Of a stretch of 64,000 nucleotides of DNA, positions 11,569 to 19,919 are shown piece by piece (position 1 is the first letter of the stretch; every line of letters begins with the position of its first letter). Source of the DNA: Spirodela intermedia (lineage: Eukaryota > Streptophyta > Magnoliopsida > Alismatales > Araceae); the NCBI GenBank assembly GCA_902729315.2, contig LR746279.1, forward strand, positions 1,254,001 to 1,318,000, in the 5' to 3' direction. The position numbers and the translations under genes are program-made. A model generated the notes under the pieces. It saw only the letters and a program-made list of their open reading frames with translations. It was not told the DNA's origin and searched no databases.

Positions 11569-12480
11569 ATGTCTGCGGTTGTGGCGGCGGCGGCGCCGCC
11601 GCCGCCTCTCAAGGGCAGACGCATTGCCTTCACCGCGCCGCCAGTCCACGGCGCCAGGCTCGCCGAGCTTCTCCAGGTGCGCGGCGCAGAGCCTCTCCCC
11701 ATTCCCACGGTGTTCGTCGAGTCCACTCCCTCCACAATCGCCGCACTCCGCCGCTACCTCCCCGGCGGAGGCCGCGGCGCCGCCGAAGCCCTGGAGTCCT
11801 TCTCCGCCTTAGCGTTCACCTCCCGCGTCGGGATCTCCGCCTTCGCCGCCGCCCTCTCCGGCGCCAGCGAGCCCCCGCTCGCCGATTCCGGCGAGTCCTT
11901 CACCGTCGGCGCCCTAGGGAAGGACGCAGAGCTCCTCCATCACGACGGCTTCCTCTCCAAGCTCTGCCGCAACCCCCACCGGATTAGGGTGCTCGTGCCG
12001 GAGATCGCCTCTCCCGACGGCCTGGTGGCGGCGCTCGGAGAGGGCTCCGGGAAGAAGATCCTCTGCCCGGTGCCCGCCGTCGTGGGCCTGGCGGAGCCGC
12101 CGGTGGTGCCGGAATTCCTCCGGGCACTGGCGGCGATGGGGTGGGCTCCGGCTAGGGTGCCCGCCTACGAGACGCGGTGGGCCGGCGCCGCCTGCGCGGC
12201 GTCGCTGCTGGCAGCGCCTCCGGTGGATGCGGTGGTGTTCACGAGCACGGCGGAGGTGGAAGGTCTGCTAAAGGCGCTGGCGGCGGCGGGGTGGCGGTGG
12301 CGGGCTGTGGCAGAGCGGCGGCCGCAGATGCTGGTGGCGGCTCACGGTCCGGTCACCGCCCGCGGGGCGGCGGCGCTGGGGGTTCCAGTGGACGTCGTCG
12401 GATCCAAGTTCAGCACCTTCGATGGGGTCTTGGAAGCCCTTGCTGCCCGCTGGGGCTCTCCCTCTGACCCACTACGTTGA
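11569..12480 (+). CDS. Uroporphyrinogen-III synthase-like (HemD fold) protein
   Basis: Intronless, 303 residues, very GC-rich. Two similar halves are visible, as expected for the two-domain HemD fold. The first half begins KGRRIAFTAPPVHGARLAELL, with a SALAFTSRVG segment and VGALGKDAELL. The second half has VDAVVFTSTAEVEGLL followed by AAHGPVTARGAAALGVP and a SKFSTFDGVLEAL tail. Uroporphyrinogen-III synthase cyclises hydroxymethylbilane in tetrapyrrole synthesis, which in plants occurs in plastids. The N terminus here is a short Ala/Pro stretch rather than a clear transit peptide, and the sequence differs from the canonical plant UROS as I remember it. It may therefore be the second, less studied plant HemD-family paralogue. 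The stop codon lies inside a tandem duplication. Confidence 0.75.
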   Translation: MSAVVAAAAPPPPLKGRRIAFTAPPVHGARLAELLQVRGAEPLPIPTVFVESTPSTIAALRRYLPGGGRGAAEALESFSALAFTSRVGISAFAAALSGASEPPLADSGESFTVGALGKDAELLHHDGFLSKLCRNPHRIRVLVPEIASPDGLVAALGEGSGKKILCPVPAVVGLAEPPVVPEFLRALAAMGWAPARVPAYETRWAGAACAASLLAAPPVDAVVFTSTAEVEGLLKALAAAGWRWRAVAERRPQMLVAAHGPVTARGAAALGVPVDVVGSKFSTFDGVLEALAARWGSPSDPLR

Positions 12481-12799
12481 CCGAGAAAGTGTTGAAATCA
12501 AGCTAGGAAATAAGACTAAATCCGAGCTCTGAGGTCAATCACTTGAGAGTTGTAGGTATTGCACGAAGAACTTGTTGCTGCTATTCTTGGCCACGGGAAG
12601 GGGATGATCTACCCACCGTCGACCCCCTTCTCTCTCTAGAGTCCTCCCCCTGACCGATCGCGTTGACCGAGAAAGAGTTGAAAATCAAGCGAGGAAATAA
12701 GACTACATCGGAGCTCTGAAGTCAACGACCGGAGAGTGGTAGGTCTTAGCCATATGAAGGGGATGATCAACCTACCGTCGATCCCCTTCTCTCTCCGTC
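12457..12799. repeat. Tandem duplication of about 165-185 bp spanning the UROS-like stop codon
   Basis: Copy 1 is about 12457-12640 and copy 2 about 12641-12799. Both hold the ordered blocks GTTGACCGAGAAAG, AATCAAGC, GGAAATAAGACTA, GAGCTCTGA, GGGGATGATC and CCCTTCTCTCTC. Copy 1 includes the last codons and stop of the UROS-like gene. Copy 2 ends just before the TATA-like box of the next gene. Confidence 0.9.
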
Positions 12800-12800
12800 C

Positions 12801-12808
12801 TTTATAAG
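12801..12808 (+). promoter_or_regulatory. TATA-like box of the CCR-like gene
   Basis: TTTATAAG lies about 70 nt upstream of the ATG at 12879, directly after copy 2 of the tandem duplication. Position and sequence fit a core promoter; there is no transcript evidence. Confidence 0.5.
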
Positions 12809-12878
12809 AAAGAGCGTTTGGAGGAGGGTTGACCCGGGGATCTCTCGCGATATTGTAGAAACAGGCAGGTCAACGGCC

Positions 12879-13268
12879 ATGGAAGGGAAGGGAGGGAAGA
12901 AGGGGACGGTGTGCGTCACCGGAGCCGCCGGTTTCCTGGCATCCTGGCTGGTCAAGCGGCTTCTCCTCTCGGGGTATCACGTCAGGGGGACTGTCAGGGA
13001 CCCAGGTCAACGCTCGCTATTTCTCTCTCTAAACCTAGAGAGAGAGAGAGATGAATGGACTGATGATGAGTTGGGTTTCTGGTTCATGGTGGGCAGAGGA
13101 CAGAGATAAGGTGGCGCACCTGTGGGAACTGGAGGGAGCTGGGGAAAGACTCCAGCTGGTCCGCGCTAACCTCATGGAGGAGGGCAGCTTCGACGACGCC
13201 GTCTGGGGTTGCGAGGGCGTCTTCCACACTGCTTCCCCCGTCGTCGTCGTCAAGTCTGACCCAAAGGT

Positions 13269-13325
<57 letters not shown>

Positions 13326-14379
13326 GAGCTCTCAATTGGGGTCGTCAACGGTTGCAGGGAGAGATTCTTGACCCGGCCATCAAAGGCACGCTGAACGTAC
13401 TGAGATCTTGCAAGAAGAACCCGTCCCTGAGACGGGTCGTCCTCACGTCCTCTTCCTCGGCCGTGAGAGTGCGCCCAAGGGAAGACTTTGACCCCTCAGT
13501 CCCTCTAAACGAGACGTCCTGGTCCTCCGTTGATCTCTGCCAGCGTCTTCAGGTGAGTCAGCCCCCTCCTGCTTCTTCTCCTTCCCTTCCGTTGACCTCT
13601 TGGTGAGTCAACCCCTTCCTTCTCCTTCTCTTCTATTGACCTCTAGTTACCTATCTCCGTTGACCTCTTGGATCTGCATGTCGGAAGATATGGTACCCAC
13701 TGGCCAAGGTGCTCTCCGAGAAGGCGGCCTGGAAGTTCGCCGGAGAAAACCAGCTGGACTTGGTGACGGTCCTCCCCTCCTTCATCGTGGGCCCCAGCCT
13801 GCCACGTCAGCCCTGCAAGACCGTCTCAGACGTGGTCGACCTCCTGAAAGGTGGTGATCTGTTGAAATCCCAGTCATCAGGTCATATCCATCCCCGTTGA
13901 CTTTTTTCTTCCCATTTAAGGTAAGACGGATGGATTCGCCTGGTACGGCAGGATGGGCTACGCCCACATCGATGACGTGGCCAGCTGCCACATCCTCGTC
14001 TACGAGGCCCCCGCTGCCAGCGGACGCTACCTCTGCAGCTCCACAGTCTTAGACAACCACGAGCTCGCCGCGAGGCTGGCGGCGCGATACACGTGGCTTC
14101 CCATTCCAAGAAGGTGCGTGCGTCCGTTGACCCCATAGGAAGTAAAGTCAACACATGGTCAGCCCTCTACTGATGCTGGGTGGTACTGTTTTTGGTATCA
14201 GGTTTGACAATCCCCTCCGTGTGGAGAGCCCTTTCTACGACCTGGACACCTCCAAACTACAGAGCATGGGATTCAAATTCAGAGGCATCGAAGACATGTT
14301 TGACGACGTCATTGAGTCCGTGGAAGAACTTGGCCGGGGGTTGACTTCTATTCTGCCCAGAGAGAAAAATGTCGTCTAG
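12879..14379 (+). CDS. Cinnamoyl-CoA-reductase-like extended SDR (CCR/TKPR family)
   Basis: Six exons: 12879-13005, 13106-13266, 13358-13552, 13688-13850 (or 13880), 13921-14113 and 14202-14379, giving 338 residues with the shorter exon 4. The N terminus has the NADP-binding motif [22 protein letters not shown] and [11 protein letters not shown] are typical of the DFR/CCR group, and the catalytic Tyr/Lys pair is in WYPLAK. The CCR signature KNWYCYGK is absent, so a true lignin CCR is unlikely; a CCR-like or tetraketide-pyrone-reductase-like role is possible. Two introns begin with the donor GTCAAC. Intron 2 is mostly a CT tract. Two donors 30 nt apart (13851 and 13881) are both in phase; the first gives LLKG followed by KTDG, which fits the family better. 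Confidence 0.85.
13275..13324. repeat. (CT)25 microsatellite in CCR-like intron 2
   Basis: Begins 8 nt after the exon end at 13266 and fills more than half of the 91-nt intron. Confidence 0.98.
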
Positions 14380-14652
14380 TCAACGTGTTCATGAAGGTCT
14401 GATGTGGGCGGGCTTCGTCTAGTCAGCGTGGTTCATGAAGCCTCAGTGTCATTCCTCAGTTGGGACACCACTCTGTCAGCTGATCAGTTGACCAGCTCTC
14501 CCAGTCAACAACATAAAAAAAAACGAGATAATATTGACCACCTTCAGGAGACCATGGTAGCATCAAAAAGTCAAAATGATTATTATCTATACGGATGAAT
14601 TTCCCATGAAACAGATGCGAAATGATGATCGTAGAGTACCTGGATTTGGAAA

Positions 14653-15870
14653 TCAGAAGGTTCTCTGAGACGGCTTCTTTCCAAAAATGGCCTCCCAAAT
14701 CTGGGGAGTTGACGGCCCCTTCTTGTCCAAATGCTCCCTGACGGCCCTGTCGTCAACGGCCAGACCTCTCTCGCGCAATCTCTTCACAACCTCCCCAGCT
14801 TCCTCCACGCCTTTGACCTTGCAAATCTCGTCGATCACATCTGTGAAGGTCGCCACGGTGAGGGAGTGTCCGGCGTCCAGCATCTCCTGACAAAAGTCAA
14901 CGGAATCCTCCAATCTCTTCCCTCTGAGAAGGCCCTCGATCAGGATCTTGTAGCTGAAAGCATTCGGGGAGATGCCATGATTCTGCATCTTCCTGAAGAC
15001 CCTCTTGGCATCGTCGAATCTCTCCGCCTTGCAGAATCCCTCCACCACGGCGGTGTAGATGACGATCTCTGGGATCGTACCTCTCTCGCGCATTTCTCCG
15101 AACAGCTTCATGGCCTCCTGGATCAGCCCGTCCTTGCAGAGCCCGTCGAGCATCGCGACGGCGCTAGGGATCAGCCCCGTCTCCTTCATCTTCCTGAAAA
15201 TGTCATCGGCGTCCGGTGCCGCTGACTCTGAGAGAGGCGGATCGCCATTAGGGATCTGGATCGACGCCTCTGCTTGAGCCTTATCTTCATTTTTCTTCAT
15301 CCCCAGTTTAAGCTTCTGCAACAGGAAACTCTCCGGCCGATCGCCGCTTAGCCTGTGCTTTTTTCCATCGGCGAGATTCTCCAACAAGCCTCCCGCTTCA
15401 TCTTTGCCCTGGATCTCGCCGGCAGGGAAGAGAGAGGAACTCTGACGGGAAGCTCCGAACCTCCCGCTGAAGAACTCACCGCCAAGCCGAGAAGAAGCAG
15501 CTTCTCTCTCTTCGTTTTGGGAGGAGAGAGGAACCTTCCCGCTGCTGCGTGAGTTCTCGTCGGCGTCGTCAACGGGAAAGAGCTTCTCCGATCTCTCACG
15601 GCCATCCGTCTCCTTCCTGTCGTCTCCAGCATTGCGGCTTCCGAAATTAAGGCTACGAAGGAACTGATCCTCCGATCGATCGTCCACCGGATCTCCTCTC
15701 TTCGGTCTCCTGGGAGCAAATCCGTATGATCTGCTCTGCGACGACGGGAGGGATTGGCTGTACAGAGCAGCGGCGCAGTCACTCCGAATCCTCGATACCT
15801 CGGAAATCTGACAGGAACTCTTCCGCAGGCCGGAGAAGACGAGAAGCTCCGCAACTAGCTTTGTTTTCAT
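14653..15870 (-). CDS. Pentatricopeptide repeat protein, At4g38150-like
   Basis: Intronless, 405 residues. The first about 215 residues are low-complexity and charged (Arg, Ser, Asp, Glu) with a basic N terminus that could target an organelle. The second half holds about four P-type PPR motifs, seen as the spaced phrases AVAMLDGLCKDGLIQEAMKL, VIYTAVVEGFCKAERFDDAK, NAFSYKILIEGLLRGKRLED and TVATFTDVIDEICKVKGVEE. The C terminus (WEAIFGKKPSQRTF) closely matches my memory of At4g38150 (WEAIFKKKPTEKPF). PPR proteins bind organellar RNA; the specific target is unknown. It diverges from the mTERF6-like gene across a spacer of about 400 nt. Confidence 0.88.
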   Translation of the reverse strand: MKTKLVAELLVFSGLRKSSCQISEVSRIRSDCAAALYSQSLPSSQSRSYGFAPRRPKRGDPVDDRSEDQFLRSLNFGSRNAGDDRKETDGRERSEKLFPVDDADENSRSSGKVPLSSQNEEREAASSRLGGEFFSGRFGASRQSSSLFPAGEIQGKDEAGGLLENLADGKKHRLSGDRPESFLLQKLKLGMKKNEDKAQAEASIQIPNGDPPLSESAAPDADDIFRKMKETGLIPSAVAMLDGLCKDGLIQEAMKLFGEMRERGTIPEIVIYTAVVEGFCKAERFDDAKRVFRKMQNHGISPNAFSYKILIEGLLRGKRLEDSVDFCQEMLDAGHSLTVATFTDVIDEICKVKGVEEAGEVVKRLRERGLAVDDRAVREHLDKKGPSTPQIWEAIFGKKPSQRTF

Positions 15871-16267
15871 GGCCGCTCCACCACCTTTCGGAGCCAGAGG
15901 GAGAAAATCGCAGTAGAGAGAGAAAGAGTGAGGGTTAGGGTTTAATGAAAAGAGGAAGAAGAAGAAGAAGAAGAAGAAGAAGAGGGGGGATTTGGTGATT
16001 ATAATGATAATTTAGGGGTATAAGAGGAATTATTAATCATACAAGTATATAAACGTTCTTCCTCCTCCCCGTTCCTCCCTCGGGGATAAGGCGTGTGGGT
16101 AACCTCCGGAAGAACGAGCTCCTGTCTCCGCCATGGATTCTAGCAGCTCTGCTTGAAGGTGAGGAACTCTGCGCCACCTAAATCCTTCCTCCTTCTTCCC
16201 GTCCCTCTTCTCTCTGGCTGAGCTCTGAAGAAGAAGAAAGAGGAGGAGGGGGTTCTGTGGTCTGGTG
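15871..16267. promoter_or_regulatory. Shared divergent promoter of the PPR and mTERF6-like genes
   Basis: About 400 nt between the two start codons. It contains a telo-box array read on the minus strand as AAACCCTAACCCT (15931-15943), a (GAA)n run at 15955-15983, and a 7-codon upstream ORF at 16133-16156 on the mTERF6 side. A GTGAG at 16159 could be the donor of a 5'-UTR intron. Telo-boxes are typical of plant genes for organelle biogenesis and translation. Confidence 0.6.
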
Positions 16268-17260
16268 ATGGGGGAAGGGGAGAGGGCCGCCATTGTGGGG
16301 TTCTTCAAAGAGAAAGGGTTCGAGGATGCGAGCATCGAGGCGATGCTGAAGAAATGCCGCCGTCTGGATATCGTCGGAAGGGAGAAGATGGCGGAGAATT
16401 GGGAGTACCTGAGAAGCATCGGAATCCACGAGAGGAAGCTCCGCTGTGTGGTCTCCAAGTGCCCCAAGCTCCTCGCCGCCGGCATCGACGAGAAGCTGTC
16501 GCCAGCGGTGCACTGCCTCGCCACCCTGGGGACGAAGCCCGGCGATGTCGCCGCCGCCGTCGTCAAGTTCCCGCAGATCCTCTCCCACAGCGTGGAGGAG
16601 AAGCTCTGTCCGCTGCTGGCCTTCTTCCAAACCCTAGGGATCTCGTCGGAGAAAGCTGGGAAGCTCGTCCTCCTCAATCCCCGCCTGGTCAGTTACAGCA
16701 TCCAGGAGAAGCTCTCGGATATGGCGGTCTTCCTCGCCGGCCTCGGCTTCGGGGGAGACGGCAGCAAGATCGGGAAGATCCTGGTGAAGAATCCCTATAT
16801 GATGGGGTACAGCGTGGAGAGGCGACTCCGCCCCACGGCGGAGTTCCTGAGATCGATCGGCCTGAAGGATCCCGATCTGAGGAAGGTGGCGGCGAGCTTC
16901 CCGCAGGTCCTCTGCAGAGACGTGGATAAAACCCTGAGGCCCAATCTGAACTTCCTGAAGCAGAGCGGCTTCAGCGACCGGGAGATCGCCATGGTGGTGG
17001 CCGGCTACCCTCCTGTTCTCATCAAGAGCGTGGAGAATTCCCTGAAACCGAGGATCAGATTCCTGGTGGAGGCGATGGGGAGGGAGCTGAGAGAGGTCGC
17101 GGAGTACCCGGAGTTCTTCCGCCACGGCCTGAAGAAGAGCTTGGAGGCCCGGCACCGGCAGCTGGAGCAGAGGGGCCTTAAATGCAGCCTGAGCGAGATG
17201 CTCGACTGCAACAAGAACAAGTTCGCCGCCAAATTCTCTCCCATCAGCAACCTCGGCTGA
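16268..17260 (+). CDS. MTERF6: mTERF-domain protein, MTERF6/PDE191-like
   Basis: Intronless, 330 residues from the ATG at 16268. Successive repeats of about 35 residues each carry the mTERF pattern of a Pro followed by hydrophobic positions: SKCPKLLAAGIDEKL, VKFPQILSHSVEEKL, LLNPRLVSYSIQEKL, VKNPYMMGYSVERRL, ASFPQVLCRDVDKTL and AGYPPVLIKSVENSL. The C terminus (EYPEFFRHGLKKSLEAR, then EMLDCNKNKF) matches my memory of Arabidopsis MTERF6 (At4g38160). That protein acts in chloroplasts and mitochondria in transcription and in processing near trnI. The N terminus is short for a transit peptide, as in the Arabidopsis protein. Confidence 0.92.
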   Translation: MGEGERAAIVGFFKEKGFEDASIEAMLKKCRRLDIVGREKMAENWEYLRSIGIHERKLRCVVSKCPKLLAAGIDEKLSPAVHCLATLGTKPGDVAAAVVKFPQILSHSVEEKLCPLLAFFQTLGISSEKAGKLVLLNPRLVSYSIQEKLSDMAVFLAGLGFGGDGSKIGKILVKNPYMMGYSVERRLRPTAEFLRSIGLKDPDLRKVAASFPQVLCRDVDKTLRPNLNFLKQSGFSDREIAMVVAGYPPVLIKSVENSLKPRIRFLVEAMGRELREVAEYPEFFRHGLKKSLEARHRQLEQRGLKCSLSEMLDCNKNKFAAKFSPISNLG

Positions 17261-19919
17261 TCATCTGATCTTCCTCCTCTCCTTGTTTCCATTTTTTTCT
17301 TCTTCTTCTTCTTCTTCTTCTTCTTCCTCGTCTGTGGGATCTCATTCCCTCTCTAGTTCTTCACCCGGATGATCACAATGAGCATCGGCATTTATTTTTT
17401 CGGATCAAAATCAGTGCGAGCCGTACCTGGAACAGTTTCCGAGATTGAAGATTTCTGGGCTCTACCGATCACAATCTGCACAGTGGAAGAACAAAGTATG
17501 GGTCTTTGTGGTGTTGTTCTTCAGGTCAGTGTGATGGATCTCCCTCGGCGTCGTCCCCCAGAGTTTCTTCAGAGCCCAAGCTACAAAACTAATCCTAGAA
17601 AGAAAAATAGGCACTGAGGATCCAATTGGGCATTTGTTCCACGATCTTGTTTTTTTTTTTTTTTGTTTTTTTTACCTGATGACAATATTTAATTCAGAGT
17701 TTATTTAATCGGCTTGTGACCGATGTTTGAATGCTTTATAGATAATGAAGCAGATGTTTTAATCATTAGAAATTAGAGGTTTTAATCACTATAATTCATA
17801 ATCATTAATTTAACTATGGATATTACGCCAATTAAAATATCAAGTATATAACATTGAATTCACAATACTTTTACTTATTGTGAATTTACGTTGTATTACA
17901 AAAGTAATATATTGTATTCAATTAGACTGTTTAATTAGTATGCCTATCATAATATCGATTTTAAAACACTTTTATTAAGAAAAATATTTAAAAATAAACA
18001 CAATTTCAATTAGTTTATACTTTTTTATATAATACAATAAAATATTTTTCATAGTTTATTAGTTAATATATATTTAATAAAAAAATAAGCACAATTATTT
18101 AATAATCAATATTTAGATCATGGATTAAATGTTTAAATGATCAAATCAATTTCTTATAATAATTTATTATATTTTTTATTCCAATATTGAATTCAACATA
18201 ATTTTAGCGATTGTGGATTAAATGTGTTAATCATCTAATCAATTTGTTAAATTCAATTAAAAATTTAAATTATAAAGAGCAAGATCATCTCTAACTATTA
18301 CTCAAGACAATATAGAGGAAGATCAGCTCTAAGATCTACAACTTCACAATAAATAAAAGAGAGGTTCCAACTTGTTGAATGGTCAAAGAACATATGAGAA
18401 CATCTGCTAAAGTAACATCTAGATAGACAATAGATCAAACTAAAGTCATTGGTATTTTAGTTATTTTTAATTATCATCCTTATAGTTTAGTAACCACATT
18501 AATTTTTTGGCCCCTTTGTTTTCAAAGTGCATTTTAATGACTTGACTTTTTTGGTGGGTTAAAACCATTGAAGCAAGTAGGAGCCTTTATAATGATGCAA
18601 TAGTAACTAATGGAGGTTTGATAGTTATGTGATTGTTGTTTGGTGTGCCAAAGTCAACAAAGCCAGTAGAACATTAATGATGTCTTGATTGTTGTTTCTT
18701 GTGTCAAAGCTAGTAAAGTCAACCATAGAGTGGTTGCTATAAAAACAATTTTGTTTTTAATTCCATTAGCATCAAATAAGTCAATAAGAAACTATCTAAT
18801 TCTTAGAGTCATGACTTGTTAAATATAGTATTTGCAAATGATTAGTAGAAACCCAAGGAGCACAACTCTTGGATAGTGGATACAATCTGGGGCCCAAAGT
18901 ATTACAAAACATGTATTGTGCAATCTTATTATGTATTTGATGTTTCCTTTCAAATCAATTAAATAGTCTTGCTAAGTCACAATAAATTATAATGGTTAAT
19001 ATGATTCTCTTGATCATATTACCTATTTTAAATCCTGTATTAATGATCTAAAAATATTATTTAATTATATTTTAACTTTGCTACATGGTATAAGACCATT
19101 GATTACTCAATCCACTCAATTAGAAAGTTTAATCCTCAAGATTGTAGCATGTGAAATGAGGATTCATTTTTCAATGATAAATCAACTATATTCAGCCCCC
19201 TCCTAGATTACAATAGTCATCAATGGCATGAAGGAATAAGATTTGGGGCACATAACATCACTACATACATGAGACCATACATGTACACATGCAATCGCTC
19301 ATGATAAGTACATCATGTTGTAAGTGCAAACATAGGTTGACACGATGTGAGATGTGAGGGGCATATGTGTATACACTACATGCCTATGGTATGAAGGAAT
19401 AAGATTTGGGGCACATAACACCACTACATACATGAGGGCCATCTGTGTGTACATGCAATTGCACATGAGGCATCATAAGTACAACATGTTGTAAGTGCAG
19501 ACACAGGTTGACATGAAGCAAGATGTCAAGAGCGCATGAAGTTCATGCATAGCTTGCATAGAGAATACCAACATGTTGGAGCAAGGTTCAGGGAGGCACC
19601 CTATGAATCTTGAAGGCCGATAGCACAACATCGCCATGACATAGCACAATGCAGCATGAGCAACACACTTGTAGAGGTGCATGACATCATCAGACATGGC
19701 ACAACATGAGGAGGCATGATGCGAGATAGGCAGCACAAATTCATAAAAAGCTGTTCTATAAAAGGTTTAATAATATTTTCTATAAACTATTACAAGTATG
19801 GTCCTCACCATACTTTTCTATAACCAACAGCTTTATATGAAAAAAGCTCTAAAAAATTTACAAGTATGGTCAATGCTTTGCAAGTGATTCCATTAATAAT
19901 ATACAAAGGAATAATGACT
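17261..19919. other. AT-rich spacer, no gene recognised
   Basis: Starts with a (TTC)n run at 17298-17326, probably in the mTERF6 3' UTR. The rest is AT-rich with no convincing coding frame. A tandem duplication lies at 19224-19540 (separate entry). Nothing else could be named. Confidence 0.7.
19224..19540. repeat. Two-copy tandem repeat, period about 162 bp
   Basis: Copy 1 begins near 19224 and copy 2 near 19386. Shared blocks are ATGAAGGAATAAGATTTGGG, GCACATAACA, CACTACATACATGAG, ATGTTGTAAGTGCA and CATAGGTTGACA (CACAGGTTGACA in copy 2). The copies differ by substitutions and small indels. Confidence 0.9.
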
